Source: Fibrobacter sp. (GTDB taxonomy: Bacteria > Fibrobacterota > Fibrobacteria > Fibrobacterales > Fibrobacteraceae). Taken from it: DNA of 36,344 bases. Made by a program: the position numbers and the translations under genes. The stretch lies in NCBI GenBank assembly GCA_012515825.1, contig JAAYXQ010000027.1, positions 1 to 36,344 on the forward strand. The letters are read 5' to 3'. Under the pieces are notes generated by a model. It saw only the letters and a program-made list of their open reading frames with translations. It did no database searches and was not told the origin of the DNA. Below are positions 9,929 to 18,800 of this stretch, one piece after another (positions within the stretch are counted from its first letter, which is position 1; the number at the start of each line of letters is the position of its first letter).

Positions 9929-10258
9929 ATGGCTATAGAACAATTTGCAGATATCTTACTTGAAAAATTACGCTTTATATCTCAAGCGGAAACAGTAGTT
10001 GGAAAACCGATACAAGCAGGGGAGCATACCACGATTATTCCTGTAAGTCGAGTTTCTTTAGGCTTTGGATTAGGTGGCCATTCTGGAAAAGGTGATATCA
10101 CTGGATCTGGCGGAGGTGCTTCCGTTGAACCAGTCGCTTTTCTTGTCATTTCTGGAGAAGACGTTCGCATAGTGCCTGTTTCTCGAGACAATTCGATGCT
10201 TTCAAAGATCGTTGATCTTGTACCAGATGTTGTTTCAAGTTTTAAGAAGAATCCTTAA
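9929..10258 (+). CDS. GerW/YtfJ-family protein
   Basis: VVGKPIQAGEHTTIIPVSRVSLGFGLGG, Gly-rich loop and PVAFLVISGEDVRIVPV match the GerW/YtfJ pattern. Confidence 0.85.
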   Translation: MAIEQFADILLEKLRFISQAETVVGKPIQAGEHTTIIPVSRVSLGFGLGGHSGKGDITGSGGGASVEPVAFLVISGEDVRIVPVSRDNSMLSKIVDLVPDVVSSFKKNP

Positions 10259-10322
10259 TCCTGTAAGCAATGTTTGCACCGTGATGTAATATTTAAATTG
10301 AAGCGTTTCGCTAAATCTTTTC

Positions 10323-10357
10323 AAAAAAAGCTGCGATTAATTGCAGCTAATTTTTTT
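10323..10357. terminator. Rho-independent terminator, possibly bidirectional
   Basis: aaaaaaagctgcgattaattgcagctaattttttt: 8-bp stem (one G.T pair), TTAA loop, A- and T-tracts between convergent genes. Confidence 0.75.
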
Positions 10358-10426
10358 GCGAATTTACTGAAAAAAACTATTGTGGATTGCCATTTTTAAG
10401 CTTTTCACAATCTAAGAATACAAACT

Positions 10427-12001
10427 TTATTTTATGAAGACTTTATTTATCACAGGAGTCAATGCTTCTCCATTTCTTATAATATAGAGGTAGGTGCCTC
10501 TAGCAAGGTTTGAAAATTCTTGAATGGAGCTTGTATGCTTTGAAGCAGAGATCTTTTTCCCTTTGAGAGTGTAAAGATCCACTGATGCATTTTCATTTAA
10601 GCCATTGATCGTGAGCGTTGAGTTTTGGACAAAAGTAGGATAGGACTTTTCTTCTTTCATACTGAATAATTTTTGAGTAGGATCTTTTGAATCGATTTTA
10701 TAGACACTTAGCATCGTTGGCTCAGGAAGAGGAGGGTTACGAGCTAGATCTTGATTTTCTGGTAAAGTTTCCCATCTAAGGTAATAATCCCCATCGACTT
10801 TAAAATGAACTTGCATCTCTGGAAAAGTAGATTTTACTTGATATAATGAATCGAGCCCTGGAATAATTATAGGTAGCGTATCTTTTTCTGGTTGTAACGT
10901 TTCTTCATTTAGAACCCACATACGATTACCAAAGTTTTTGTGGCTATATTCTTGAACAAGTCGGCCCGAATAATCTTTTTTTACAGGGCTGCCAGAAATA
11001 TCAATACCAAGAGTTCCATTTCTATCTAGAGGCCATTTGAATGAATTCCAGGAACTCGTCTGGTAGATTTTCCAAGAGCCGTTCTCCCATCGGGTATTCC
11101 ATCTCTGGCTAATTCCATTGACATCATATTTGTGATAATTAATCACAGCACGATTTTGATTATCCCATCCAATACCAAAGGCAATATTGATTAGCCCGTT
11201 GCCAGCATCCACAGAATCGACAATCACTCCAGGAGTCGATTGCTTGATAGGAAGAGTCACATCCAAACCGCTCATGGTTTCCCAATGGACAAGATCTTTA
11301 CTTCTAATATGGGATATATCGTGATTGGTATTTGCCACTGGAGTATTACGCCACATCCAGACTACATGAAAATAATCATCAGGGCCTTTTATTGGAGTAG
11401 TCATGTAGGCACTATAGAGCCCTTCGGTATTAAAAAAACCTTGCGTGGTTAGACGAGTCCATGTTTTTGTAGCTGTAGAATATTTATTCCAAATAGTTGT
11501 ACTAGTGTTATTTGCATTATCACGATATTGGAAAAAGAGTTCTCCTTTTTCAATGCCTTTAATAAAAATAGGGTAAGTGACCTTAGTCTCGTTTGAGCCT
11601 GTCATGGAAAGAGATTCAAAATTGTCAATCGAATGAGGCTTTGAAGAGCGAAAGTACACAAGTGGTGCGTTATGCATGTTGCCGCTTATATGAATGTATC
11701 CGCTATCATCTACAGCCATGGCTATATAATTATGACTATCCCATCCAGTAGTTTGTGGAAGCGTTTTAAATTGCCAATCATTTGAAGAAAGGCTACGCAT
11801 GGCAATAGTCATTTTTCTGTCTTTATCATAAAAGCTGACGTATTGTAGCTTTGCTGTAGAATCGGTAGCGATTGCAAAATCAACAAAATGAGAAGACCAA
11901 ACAGAGCTGATCTCAGAACGTTCTACTACAGCGGCGTGAAGAGAAATAGCGATGAATAAAATGAGAAACAATAGATGCATACAAACGCTCCTTTGCCTCA
12001 A
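10427..12001 (-). CDS. Secreted BNR_4-type repeat protein with C-terminal sorting-like domain
   Basis: Signal peptide (MHLLFLILFIAISLHA; ATG at 11980 also plausible). WDSHNYIAMAVDDSGYIHISGNMHN, GPDDYFHVVWMWRNTPVANTNHD and RSKDLVHWE are typical of BNR_4. C-terminal ASVDLYTLKGKKI...ARGTYLYIIRNG resembles secretion-sorting domains. Confidence 0.8.
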   Translation of the reverse strand: MRQRSVCMHLLFLILFIAISLHAAVVERSEISSVWSSHFVDFAIATDSTAKLQYVSFYDKDRKMTIAMRSLSSNDWQFKTLPQTTGWDSHNYIAMAVDDSGYIHISGNMHNAPLVYFRSSKPHSIDNFESLSMTGSNETKVTYPIFIKGIEKGELFFQYRDNANNTSTTIWNKYSTATKTWTRLTTQGFFNTEGLYSAYMTTPIKGPDDYFHVVWMWRNTPVANTNHDISHIRSKDLVHWETMSGLDVTLPIKQSTPGVIVDSVDAGNGLINIAFGIGWDNQNRAVINYHKYDVNGISQRWNTRWENGSWKIYQTSSWNSFKWPLDRNGTLGIDISGSPVKKDYSGRLVQEYSHKNFGNRMWVLNEETLQPEKDTLPIIIPGLDSLYQVKSTFPEMQVHFKVDGDYYLRWETLPENQDLARNPPLPEPTMLSVYKIDSKDPTQKLFSMKEEKSYPTFVQNSTLTINGLNENASVDLYTLKGKKISASKHTSSIQEFSNLARGTYLYIIRNGEALTPVINKVFIK

Positions 12002-12270
12002 AATAGTATTCTTCGTTGAGCTTTATTGTTTTTTTAGAGATAAAGTATCGTTTGATTTGTGATTTTGAATTTGTGTTCAAAAAAATGCATTGCACTAGAT
12101 GCATAAACATAAGTGCACATACTGCCTGCAACATATCTTAATGCAAAAGCAATACGGTCTCTGACAATAATGATTGTTTTAGAATAAAGTGTATTGGATT
12201 AAATCACTTGCAATACAAAATTCAATTTTATGAAAAATTGTTTTCGTCAATAAAATAATGATTTAGATAA

Positions 12271-12304
12271 ATTAAATAAAAAAGACTCTCGTAAGAGAGT
12301 CTTT
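12271..12304 (-). terminator. Rho-independent terminator of the argS operon
   Basis: Perfect stem aaagactctc-gtaa-gagagtcttt, with a T-tract following on the minus strand. Confidence 0.85.
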
Positions 12305-12341
12305 AATATAATCGAATGAATCGGAATTGCAATTGCTAGAA

Positions 12342-14057
12342 TTACATTTGCCGAATAGGGAATAATCCTAAAAGATCTAAAACATTTTCAAGTACAATTT
12401 GAGTGGCTTGTACTAAATATAGTCTTGACTTTTCTTCTGCACTTCCAAGAACTCGATCTTGATGGATAAAACGATGAGCGGCTTCTGCTATTTCAAGAGC
12501 GTATTGCGCGAGTGTACTTGGCTCATCTGTTTCACAGGCTTTAGCAATATTATTACCCTTACGGCTTAATACTTTAATAAGCTCATAAGCTGCATCATCT
12601 GTTAGAGTATCCCAAGAGACATCCTCTATTTTAGCTGTATAAGCGGCTTTACGCATAATACTACAAAGTCTCACATGAGCATTCTGAACGTAAGGGCCTG
12701 TTGCTCCATCAAAACTTAAAGCCGAATCCCAATCAAATTTAACGTCCATTAATCTTCTGTTTTTTAGATCATTAAAGGTGAGAGCGCTGATTCCTATTTG
12801 AGTCGCGATTTCTTCTTTATTCTCTAGTTCAGGATTCTTTTCGTTAATAAAAGTAAGGATTTTTTCTTTAGCGGCCTCAATGACGTCGCGAAGTAAACTG
12901 GCGGTACCTGAACGTGTTTTTCCCTTTTCCCATTTCCCTTCTTCTGTTTGTTGTAGAATAACACCAAAAGGAATATGGTACATATCTTGATACCATTCGT
13001 AGTCCATCTTTTTTAAGACATGGAACACTTGCTTAAAATGAAGTGATTGTCCTAAATCGACAACATAAAGGCATTTCGAAAATTGGAATTCTTTTTTTCT
13101 ATAAAGAGCAGCAGCGAGATCTCGAGTCGCATATAAAGTACTTCCATCACTTTTACGAATTAAGCATGGAGGTAAATCAAAATCATTTAACATTACGACA
13201 TCGAGTTCTTGACTTTTCACGAGGAGCTTTTTCTCCCTTAATTCATCAAGGACTGCTGGGATTTTATCTTCAAAAAAAGATTCCCCTATATAGTGATCAA
13301 AAGAGACGCCCATCATGGAATAAATTCTCATGAGTTCTTTTAAGGTCGCCTTTTTGAATGCACTCCAGAGCTTTCTATAAAGAGAGTCGCCTTCTTCTAA
13401 CTTTGTAAAAGCGGCTCTAGCTTCATTTTCTAGTTCTGGATTTTCTTTACTAATTTTTGAAAAAGAGCTATATAGTAAGTTCAGTTCTTTTACCGTTAAT
13501 TGATCGAGGGCTTCTTCTTCTAAAGAACCACCTTCTCTTAAGTACATGACGATTAACTTACCAAAGGCAGTGCCCCAATCACCTAAATGATTGATGCGTT
13601 CTACCCGATAACCATTCGCCTTGTAAATGCGAGACAAGCTATTGCCTATCATGGTGGATCGAAGATGATGAAATGCTAATTCTTTTCCGATATTGGGAGA
13701 ACTAAAATCAATAATAACGGTTTTATTATTTGACGAAGCGTGGCCATAATTTAAACCTTTCTCTTCAATCTGAGTTAATACAGAGGTTGCTAAAAAAGAA
13801 CGTTCTATGAAAAAATTCAGATAACCATTAATAGGTTCCACTTTAGAAATTCCTTGCGGAAGTTCTATTTCTGTGGCGAGAGTCTCGGCTATGATCTTAG
13901 GTGCTTTACGCAACTTTTTAGCAAGAGCAAAACATGGCAAACTAAAATTACCATGAGTTGTTTCTTGCGGAACAGTTAGAAGTTGTAAAACCTCTTCTTC
14001 TAAAAAAGTACCCGTCTTTGCAACAGCTGCTGCAATGGATTGCTCAAATGAGATCAT
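12342..14057 (-). CDS. argS: Arginine-tRNA ligase
   Basis: DFSSPNIGKELAFHHLRSTMIGNSL, NHLGDWGTAFGKLI, KTRSGTASLL, FDWDSALSFDGATGPYVQNAHVR and C-terminal DALR-type anticodon-binding region. Confidence 0.95.
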   Translation of the reverse strand: MISFEQSIAAAVAKTGTFLEEEVLQLLTVPQETTHGNFSLPCFALAKKLRKAPKIIAETLATEIELPQGISKVEPINGYLNFFIERSFLATSVLTQIEEKGLNYGHASSNNKTVIIDFSSPNIGKELAFHHLRSTMIGNSLSRIYKANGYRVERINHLGDWGTAFGKLIVMYLREGGSLEEEALDQLTVKELNLLYSSFSKISKENPELENEARAAFTKLEEGDSLYRKLWSAFKKATLKELMRIYSMMGVSFDHYIGESFFEDKIPAVLDELREKKLLVKSQELDVVMLNDFDLPPCLIRKSDGSTLYATRDLAAALYRKKEFQFSKCLYVVDLGQSLHFKQVFHVLKKMDYEWYQDMYHIPFGVILQQTEEGKWEKGKTRSGTASLLRDVIEAAKEKILTFINEKNPELENKEEIATQIGISALTFNDLKNRRLMDVKFDWDSALSFDGATGPYVQNAHVRLCSIMRKAAYTAKIEDVSWDTLTDDAAYELIKVLSRKGNNIAKACETDEPSTLAQYALEIAEAAHRFIHQDRVLGSAEEKSRLYLVQATQIVLENVLDLLGLFPIRQM

Positions 14058-14676
14058 CTTCTATGTTAGCCTTTTTCTTTGTCGTCTTTTTAATAAAGTC
14101 TTTTTCTTGGAGGTTTTGAATATTGGCGTCGCTATAAAGACGATCCATCTGAATTTCCTCTCTCTTTGTTTCTTCAAAAAGATGAACCATCAATTCAAAA
14201 CCTGCATCGAATACAGCCCATTGAACGCCACTTTTATATTCAATTCCTTTAGTCTGAATTTTTTTGCTCTTAAATTCTTTGGTGAGCTCATTTAGAATGG
14301 CTTGCATCTGAGCTTCACTGGTGCATGTGGCAATTAAGAAATAGTCTGCGACGTCGTTTATACCACGAAGATCAATTAGTTGAACGTTTTCTGCACGTAA
14401 TTGAAACAAAGAAACCGCTGCTAAAGACACTGCTTCAGAAAGAGCTTCTTTCTTTTTAGCAGGTGTAGCCTTCACTGCCTTGACCGTCTTAACAGCCTTG
14501 GTGACTGTCTTTGTTGTAGCTACTTTTTTAGCTGGTGCTTTTTTGGAAGTTGCTTTTGGTGCAGCCTCTTTTTTTACCACCGTTTTTTTTGCTGCTTCTT
14601 TTTTAACAGTAGCCGTTTTCACGGGAGTGGTTGCTTTTTTTACACTTGGTTTTCGTGTAGATTTTTTTTCATTCAT
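14044..14676 (-). CDS. rsfS: Ribosome silencing factor RsfS (Iojap family) with Lys/Ala-rich N-terminal extension
   Basis: NVQLIDLRGINDVADYFLIATCTSEAQMQAI and GVQWAVFDAGFELMVHLFEETKREEIQMDRLYSDA match RsfS. About 76 aa of basic low-complexity sequence precede it. Overlaps argS by 14 nt. Confidence 0.92.
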   Translation of the reverse strand: MNEKKSTRKPSVKKATTPVKTATVKKEAAKKTVVKKEAAPKATSKKAPAKKVATTKTVTKAVKTVKAVKATPAKKKEALSEAVSLAAVSLFQLRAENVQLIDLRGINDVADYFLIATCTSEAQMQAILNELTKEFKSKKIQTKGIEYKSGVQWAVFDAGFELMVHLFEETKREEIQMDRLYSDANIQNLQEKDFIKKTTKKKANIEDDLI

Positions 14677-15068
14677 GGTGTGTCCTGTTCGATGATTTTG
14701 TTAAAGTCTTTTCCAATATAAACGGTGGCATCTACGTGTGCTCGTTTACTTTTTAATTGTAGTACATTTTTTGTTTTGAGTATTTGACTCAATGCTTCTG
14801 CACCTTCCCATTGAGGGTTACGAATGGCGATAATGGTTTCTTCATAATTTTGTAAAAGGTCATTTCGATATTGAACAACATCAAAACCTTTATTACGTAA
14901 AAAAATAGTCATTTGAGAGGCTGCACCTGTTTTACCGCAGCTATTTAATACTTCTACAGAACCACTATAAGAGCGAACTTCCGTCACAGGAGGCTTCTCT
15001 TTTTCACAACCCATCAAACTACCAAGAGCCATCGAGGAAATTAGAAGTGTAAAAAAACGTTTAATCAC
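14673..15068 (-). CDS. LytR C-terminal-domain-like lipoprotein
   Basis: Lipobox SMALGSLMGC. VEVLNSCGKTGAASQMTIFLRNKGFDVVQYRN resembles LytR_C. ATGA overlap with rsfS. Confidence 0.75.
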   Translation of the reverse strand: MIKRFFTLLISSMALGSLMGCEKEKPPVTEVRSYSGSVEVLNSCGKTGAASQMTIFLRNKGFDVVQYRNDLLQNYEETIIAIRNPQWEGAEALSQILKTKNVLQLKSKRAHVDATVYIGKDFNKIIEQDTP

Positions 15069-15127
15069 AAGTTAAAATTAGAATTTATGAATGAAAATAA
15101 TTAAAGAAAGTGATTAAAAAGAAGAAA

Positions 15128-15478
15128 CTAAACAATGATTTTATTTTTTGAATCTACGCGAACTACAACAGGATGCCAATTTTTTGCTTCTTCTGGAGTG
15201 AGGGATACGTAAGCGACTATAATAATCAAATCTCCTGGTTGAACAAGCCTTGCTGCGGCTCCATTCAAGCAAATGGTTCCAGAGTCAGGTTCACCTTCGA
15301 TCACGTAAGTATCAAAACGTGCTCCATTATGAATATCTAAGATTCCGACTTTTTCATAAGGCAAAAGCCCTGCTGCATCCATTAGGGTTTTATCAATAGT
15401 TATAGAACCTTCGTAATTTAGATTCGCATCAGTAACAGTAGCGCGATGAATTTTTGTTTTAAGTAATTCTATCTGCAT
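15128..15478 (-). CDS. panD: Aspartate 1-decarboxylase
   Basis: [29 protein letters not shown] (Gly-Ser self-cleavage site), [19 protein letters not shown] and [11 protein letters not shown]. Confidence 0.96.
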   Translation of the reverse strand: MQIELLKTKIHRATVTDANLNYEGSITIDKTLMDAAGLLPYEKVGILDIHNGARFDTYVIEGEPDSGTICLNGAAARLVQPGDLIIIVAYVSLTPEEAKNWHPVVVRVDSKNKIIV

Positions 15479-15487
15479 TTTTTTAGA

Positions 15488-16204
15488 TTAAAACCGCATT
15501 TGTAAAAGACCTGCGACGCCTTTATCTAAGCCGCCTGCAACACCTTCATTAAATGTAGGGAGGACACCAAAACTGAAACGATTTGCATCAGGATTGTTTT
15601 CCCATTGTGTTCCAAAGAATGCGTCAGCAAAAGACCAAACGTGAGCAGCGAGAATAGGTATTAACGCGTAAATCCAAGTTTTCTGATCTGGTTCACTAAC
15701 ACCTAAAAAGATGGCTGCTCCAACACCCGAAGCCCAGAGGACGTCCATCCAAACGGCTTTTGAATTGGCTCCAGTTTTCCATTGATAAAGGCTTGGAATT
15801 AGTAAAGACAAGTAGGCTAGGTTTTGTTGATCGTTTTTATTTCTGTAAGAACGATCAATATCTGAATCTTCAAGACCTTGTGCTCTTTGTTCGAGCCATG
15901 CCTCTTCACTTACACCGAGACGATTCCAAGGTTTTTGTAAATATTCTGTAGGACGAATGCCAAGTTCGACTAGCTGGGTGAGTTTATTTCTTGAAATTCC
16001 ACCTTCTTTAGCTTGTTGAAATTCCCACTGTGTTAGACCCATTTCTTCAATACGGAAACCATCCCATTCATCACCAGTAGCTGTTGCAGCACCAGTCGCA
16101 GGTATTTCTGTCTCGCCCTCAGAATCGTAATTGTAATCATACTGCGCAAAGGAGATAGCACTCAAAATTAAGATTGCCGGAATCGCTTTCAACCAATGAG
16201 CCAT
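15488..16204 (-). CDS. Hypothetical membrane-associated protein with signal peptide
   Basis: MAHWLKAIPAILILSAISFAQ signal peptide and later hydrophobic segments. No confident family. Confidence 0.7.
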   Translation of the reverse strand: MAHWLKAIPAILILSAISFAQYDYNYDSEGETEIPATGAATATGDEWDGFRIEEMGLTQWEFQQAKEGGISRNKLTQLVELGIRPTEYLQKPWNRLGVSEEAWLEQRAQGLEDSDIDRSYRNKNDQQNLAYLSLLIPSLYQWKTGANSKAVWMDVLWASGVGAAIFLGVSEPDQKTWIYALIPILAAHVWSFADAFFGTQWENNPDANRFSFGVLPTFNEGVAGGLDKGVAGLLQMRF

Positions 16205-16232
16205 CTTGACCTCATAATTTATAAATCATAAA

Positions 16233-16316
16233 TGCCGGGGGAGGGAATCGAACCCTCACAGAGTTGCCTCTACTGGATTTTGAGTCCAGCGCGTCTACCA
16301 ATTTCACCACCCCGGC
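16233..16316 (-). tRNA. tRNA-Leu(CAA)
   Basis: Reverse complement GCCGGGGTGGTGAAATTGGTAGACGCGCTGGACTCAAAATCCAG...GGTTCGATTCCCTCCCCCGGCA. Anticodon loop CTCAAAA between CTGGA/TCCAG arms, plus a class II variable arm. CCA not encoded. Confidence 0.95.
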
Positions 16317-16330
16317 TAGGGGGTAGATCA

Positions 16331-16339
16331 AATATAGCA
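16331..16339 (-). promoter_or_regulatory. Possible extended -10 element of tRNA-Leu
   Basis: Reverse complement TGC-TATATT, 15-23 nt upstream of the tRNA 5' end. Confidence 0.4.
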
Positions 16340-16393
16340 CAGTTTTTGAATTTTTGCAGGAAAAAGACTGATTTTGATGTAAAGAAAAAGCAA

Positions 16394-17227
16394 TCATTCC
16401 CATTTAAGAGCCCGAAATTCCATGTTTAATGGTGTAAAAAATTTTTTTCCATATTCGATAGCTTCTGATTCGGATGTGAATGGAAGGGTTTGGACTAAGT
16501 AGAGTGTCTTTTCTGAAATGATTTTTTCTTTAATTTGGGTAGAAATTTTTCTTTTTTTCAAATTATCTACAAGTAAAGCCGCATTCTCTTTTTGACTAAA
16601 GGCTCCTAATTGTAAAACCCATTCCTTTTTGTTAGAAATCGTATTTTGCTGTGTCAAAGAAGAGGAACTTGGTAAAATGGTAGATGAAGAACGGGCTGTT
16701 ATCGTGGAGGAAGAACTTGCGATAAAGGATGAAGATATAGAAGTCAATGTATCATTCTTCGGTTGTAGCTTAAGGCAAAGCGCTTGAACTTCAGGTTTAC
16801 GATAAGCTTTTTCAATTGCAGAACAGACTTTTAATAAAACGGGATGTTGTGAAACTCGACTGGTTTCAATCGCATGTCTTAGACTAATCACGGATAAATC
16901 ATATTTATTGAGATATAACTCAAACTGAGCCTTTGTCATATAAAGATCGGTATATATTGGATCTTGCGGAGAAGAGGTTTGAATTAAACTATCCAGTTTT
17001 TTGATTGCGGTAGAAAAGTCTTCCATCCGTCCTGTTTGGCTCAAAGAGAGGATAGTCCATAATACACATTCAGGCTGTTTTCCTTTTTCCAGTTGAGGAC
17101 AAACGGTGCTGAATAATTTCGCTGCTTCTGCCCAATTTGCTGATAAATAGGCCTTTTGTGCATCTGCAAGAGTAATCGTTTGGGCATAAGATAATGCGAT
17201 TGAAAAAAGTAAAATAAAACGAAACAT
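16394..17227 (-). CDS. SPOR-domain protein with TPR-like N-terminal half
   Basis: KKEWVLQLGAFSQKENAALLVDNLKKRKI is SPOR-like. Ser-rich linker. Helical repeat-like N-terminal half. Confidence 0.8.
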   Translation of the reverse strand: MFRFILLFSIALSYAQTITLADAQKAYLSANWAEAAKLFSTVCPQLEKGKQPECVLWTILSLSQTGRMEDFSTAIKKLDSLIQTSSPQDPIYTDLYMTKAQFELYLNKYDLSVISLRHAIETSRVSQHPVLLKVCSAIEKAYRKPEVQALCLKLQPKNDTLTSISSSFIASSSSTITARSSSTILPSSSSLTQQNTISNKKEWVLQLGAFSQKENAALLVDNLKKRKISTQIKEKIISEKTLYLVQTLPFTSESEAIEYGKKFFTPLNMEFRALKWE

Positions 17228-17228
17228 A

Positions 17229-18530
17229 TTATTCTCCTACGACCTCACCGCGAAGAGTCCAACCACGGATATCATTGATATGACATACAACGTAATCTCC
17301 TGGATGTACTATTTTCGTCGGTTTAAATATGACTTTTTTAAAATTCTCGGTTTTACCTACCCATTCGTCAGGGTCTTTTGTAGAAGGACGTTCTACAAGA
17401 ATTTTTTCATTTCTGTTAAACATCAATTTATTGCGTTGCATCGTGATTTCATTTTGAATCACGACAAGCCTCTCATGGCGTTCTTGCTTTTCTTCTTCAG
17501 AAAGAGTTTCTTTTTCTTGAAAAGATTCGGTCCCTGCTCTAGGACTATAAATAAACATAAATGCATTATCAAATTGTGCTTTTTTTACCACTTCTAGAGT
17601 CTGTTCAAAGTCTTCGTCCGTTTCTCCAACAAAGCCACTGATGATATCGGTGGTGACTGCATATAAGGGGTTATTATTACGGAATCGTTCTACAATGGAA
17701 AGAAAATTCTCTACATTATATTGACGTCTCATCTTCTTTAAGATCGCATCACTACCACTTTGAAGAGGTAAGTGAACATGATTGCAAATCTTAGAATTAG
17801 AAAGCAGTACATCAATCAATTCATCGTTATAGTGCTTTGGATGAGGGCTTGTAAAACGAATGCGTTCAATACCATTAATTTGGGATATTTTGTCTAAAAG
17901 GGTCGCAAAAGAAAAGTCATCTTTATGATAGGCATTTACGGTTTGCCCTAACAGCATGATTTCTGATACGCCTCGATCGGCAGCACTTTGAACTTCAGCG
18001 AGAATATCGAGTGGATCTCGGTTTTTTTCTTTCCCGCGAACGTAAGGAACGATACAATAACTACAGCGTTTATTACACCCTCTTTGGATACCTATAGACG
18101 TACTATAAGGGGTTTGTAATTTAGCGTAGGCTCCCTGATAATTTTCTGTTTCATCGAATTCGGTATAGACGCGTTGATAAGACTTTTGTTTTAAAATAAT
18201 TTCAGGAATTTCTTTGTAGTGATCTGGCCCAATGACATAATCAATAAAAGGAAGCCTCTTAAACAGGGCTTTGCCTTTGTTTTTAGCCATACAACCGACA
18301 ATGATAATTTTCAAATTCGGGTTTTTATATTTTAAGGATTTGATCTGAGAAATTCTTGCAATGGCTGTGTCTTCAGCCTTTTCACGAATAGAACAAGTAT
18401 TGAAAAAAATAAAATCAGCTTCTTCTTTTTTGGATGTAACTTGACAACCAACACTTTCAAGTAGGTTAGCTAATAACCCAGAGTCGTATTCGTTCATTTG
18501 GCAACCAAATGTAGCGATATGATATTTCAT
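17229..18530 (-). CDS. miaB: tRNA-2-methylthio-N6-dimethylallyladenosine synthase
   Basis: MKYHIATFGCQMNEYDS, GCMAKNKG, radical-SAM CNKRCSYCIVPYVRGKEKNR, LPLQSGSDAILKKMRRQY and TRAM-like C-terminus. Confidence 0.96.
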   Translation of the reverse strand: MKYHIATFGCQMNEYDSGLLANLLESVGCQVTSKKEEADFIFFNTCSIREKAEDTAIARISQIKSLKYKNPNLKIIIVGCMAKNKGKALFKRLPFIDYVIGPDHYKEIPEIILKQKSYQRVYTEFDETENYQGAYAKLQTPYSTSIGIQRGCNKRCSYCIVPYVRGKEKNRDPLDILAEVQSAADRGVSEIMLLGQTVNAYHKDDFSFATLLDKISQINGIERIRFTSPHPKHYNDELIDVLLSNSKICNHVHLPLQSGSDAILKKMRRQYNVENFLSIVERFRNNNPLYAVTTDIISGFVGETDEDFEQTLEVVKKAQFDNAFMFIYSPRAGTESFQEKETLSEEEKQERHERLVVIQNEITMQRNKLMFNRNEKILVERPSTKDPDEWVGKTENFKKVIFKPTKIVHPGDYVVCHINDIRGWTLRGEVVGE

Positions 18531-18800
18531 AAGTGCACCTCTAAAACAATACTAGGAACGAAAAGTGGAGAGTACTGGAGATATTCAACATCTTTGAGAG
18601 ATAACGAAGCGTGATGTATTATAGAATAGATCATGAAAATGAATTATTAGAGGTGACCATAAGACAAAAACTAGCAAATTCTAAATATTAAAATTGCCTT
18701 GTAATAAAAATAGATCTAATATGGGGGCTTTTATTCTTGCTGTTAAATCAAAAAGATGAATGCAACTTCTAGTATTTTTAATTAAATTCCTTAAGACAAT

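Noticed and set aside
12075-12125. Possible LexA box near tgcattgcactagatgcat
   Set aside because: Spacing does not fit the TGCNCN4GTGCA pattern I recall for Fibrobacter LexA; left only as a weak motif cluster.
11913-12134. ORF 11913..12134 (-) as a leader peptide of the BNR_4 gene
   Set aside because: Overlaps the BNR_4 signal peptide region in another frame, no clear RBS, no conserved features.
14480-14695. ORF 14480..14695 (+)
   Set aside because: Hydrophobic frame opposite the Lys/Ala-rich RsfS tail; composition artefact.
16212-16429. ORFs 16212..16403 (-) and 16232..16429 (+)
   Set aside because: Both are translations across tRNA-Leu; GEGIEPSQS-type and VVKLVDALDSKSS-type peptides are classic spurious calls over tRNA genes.
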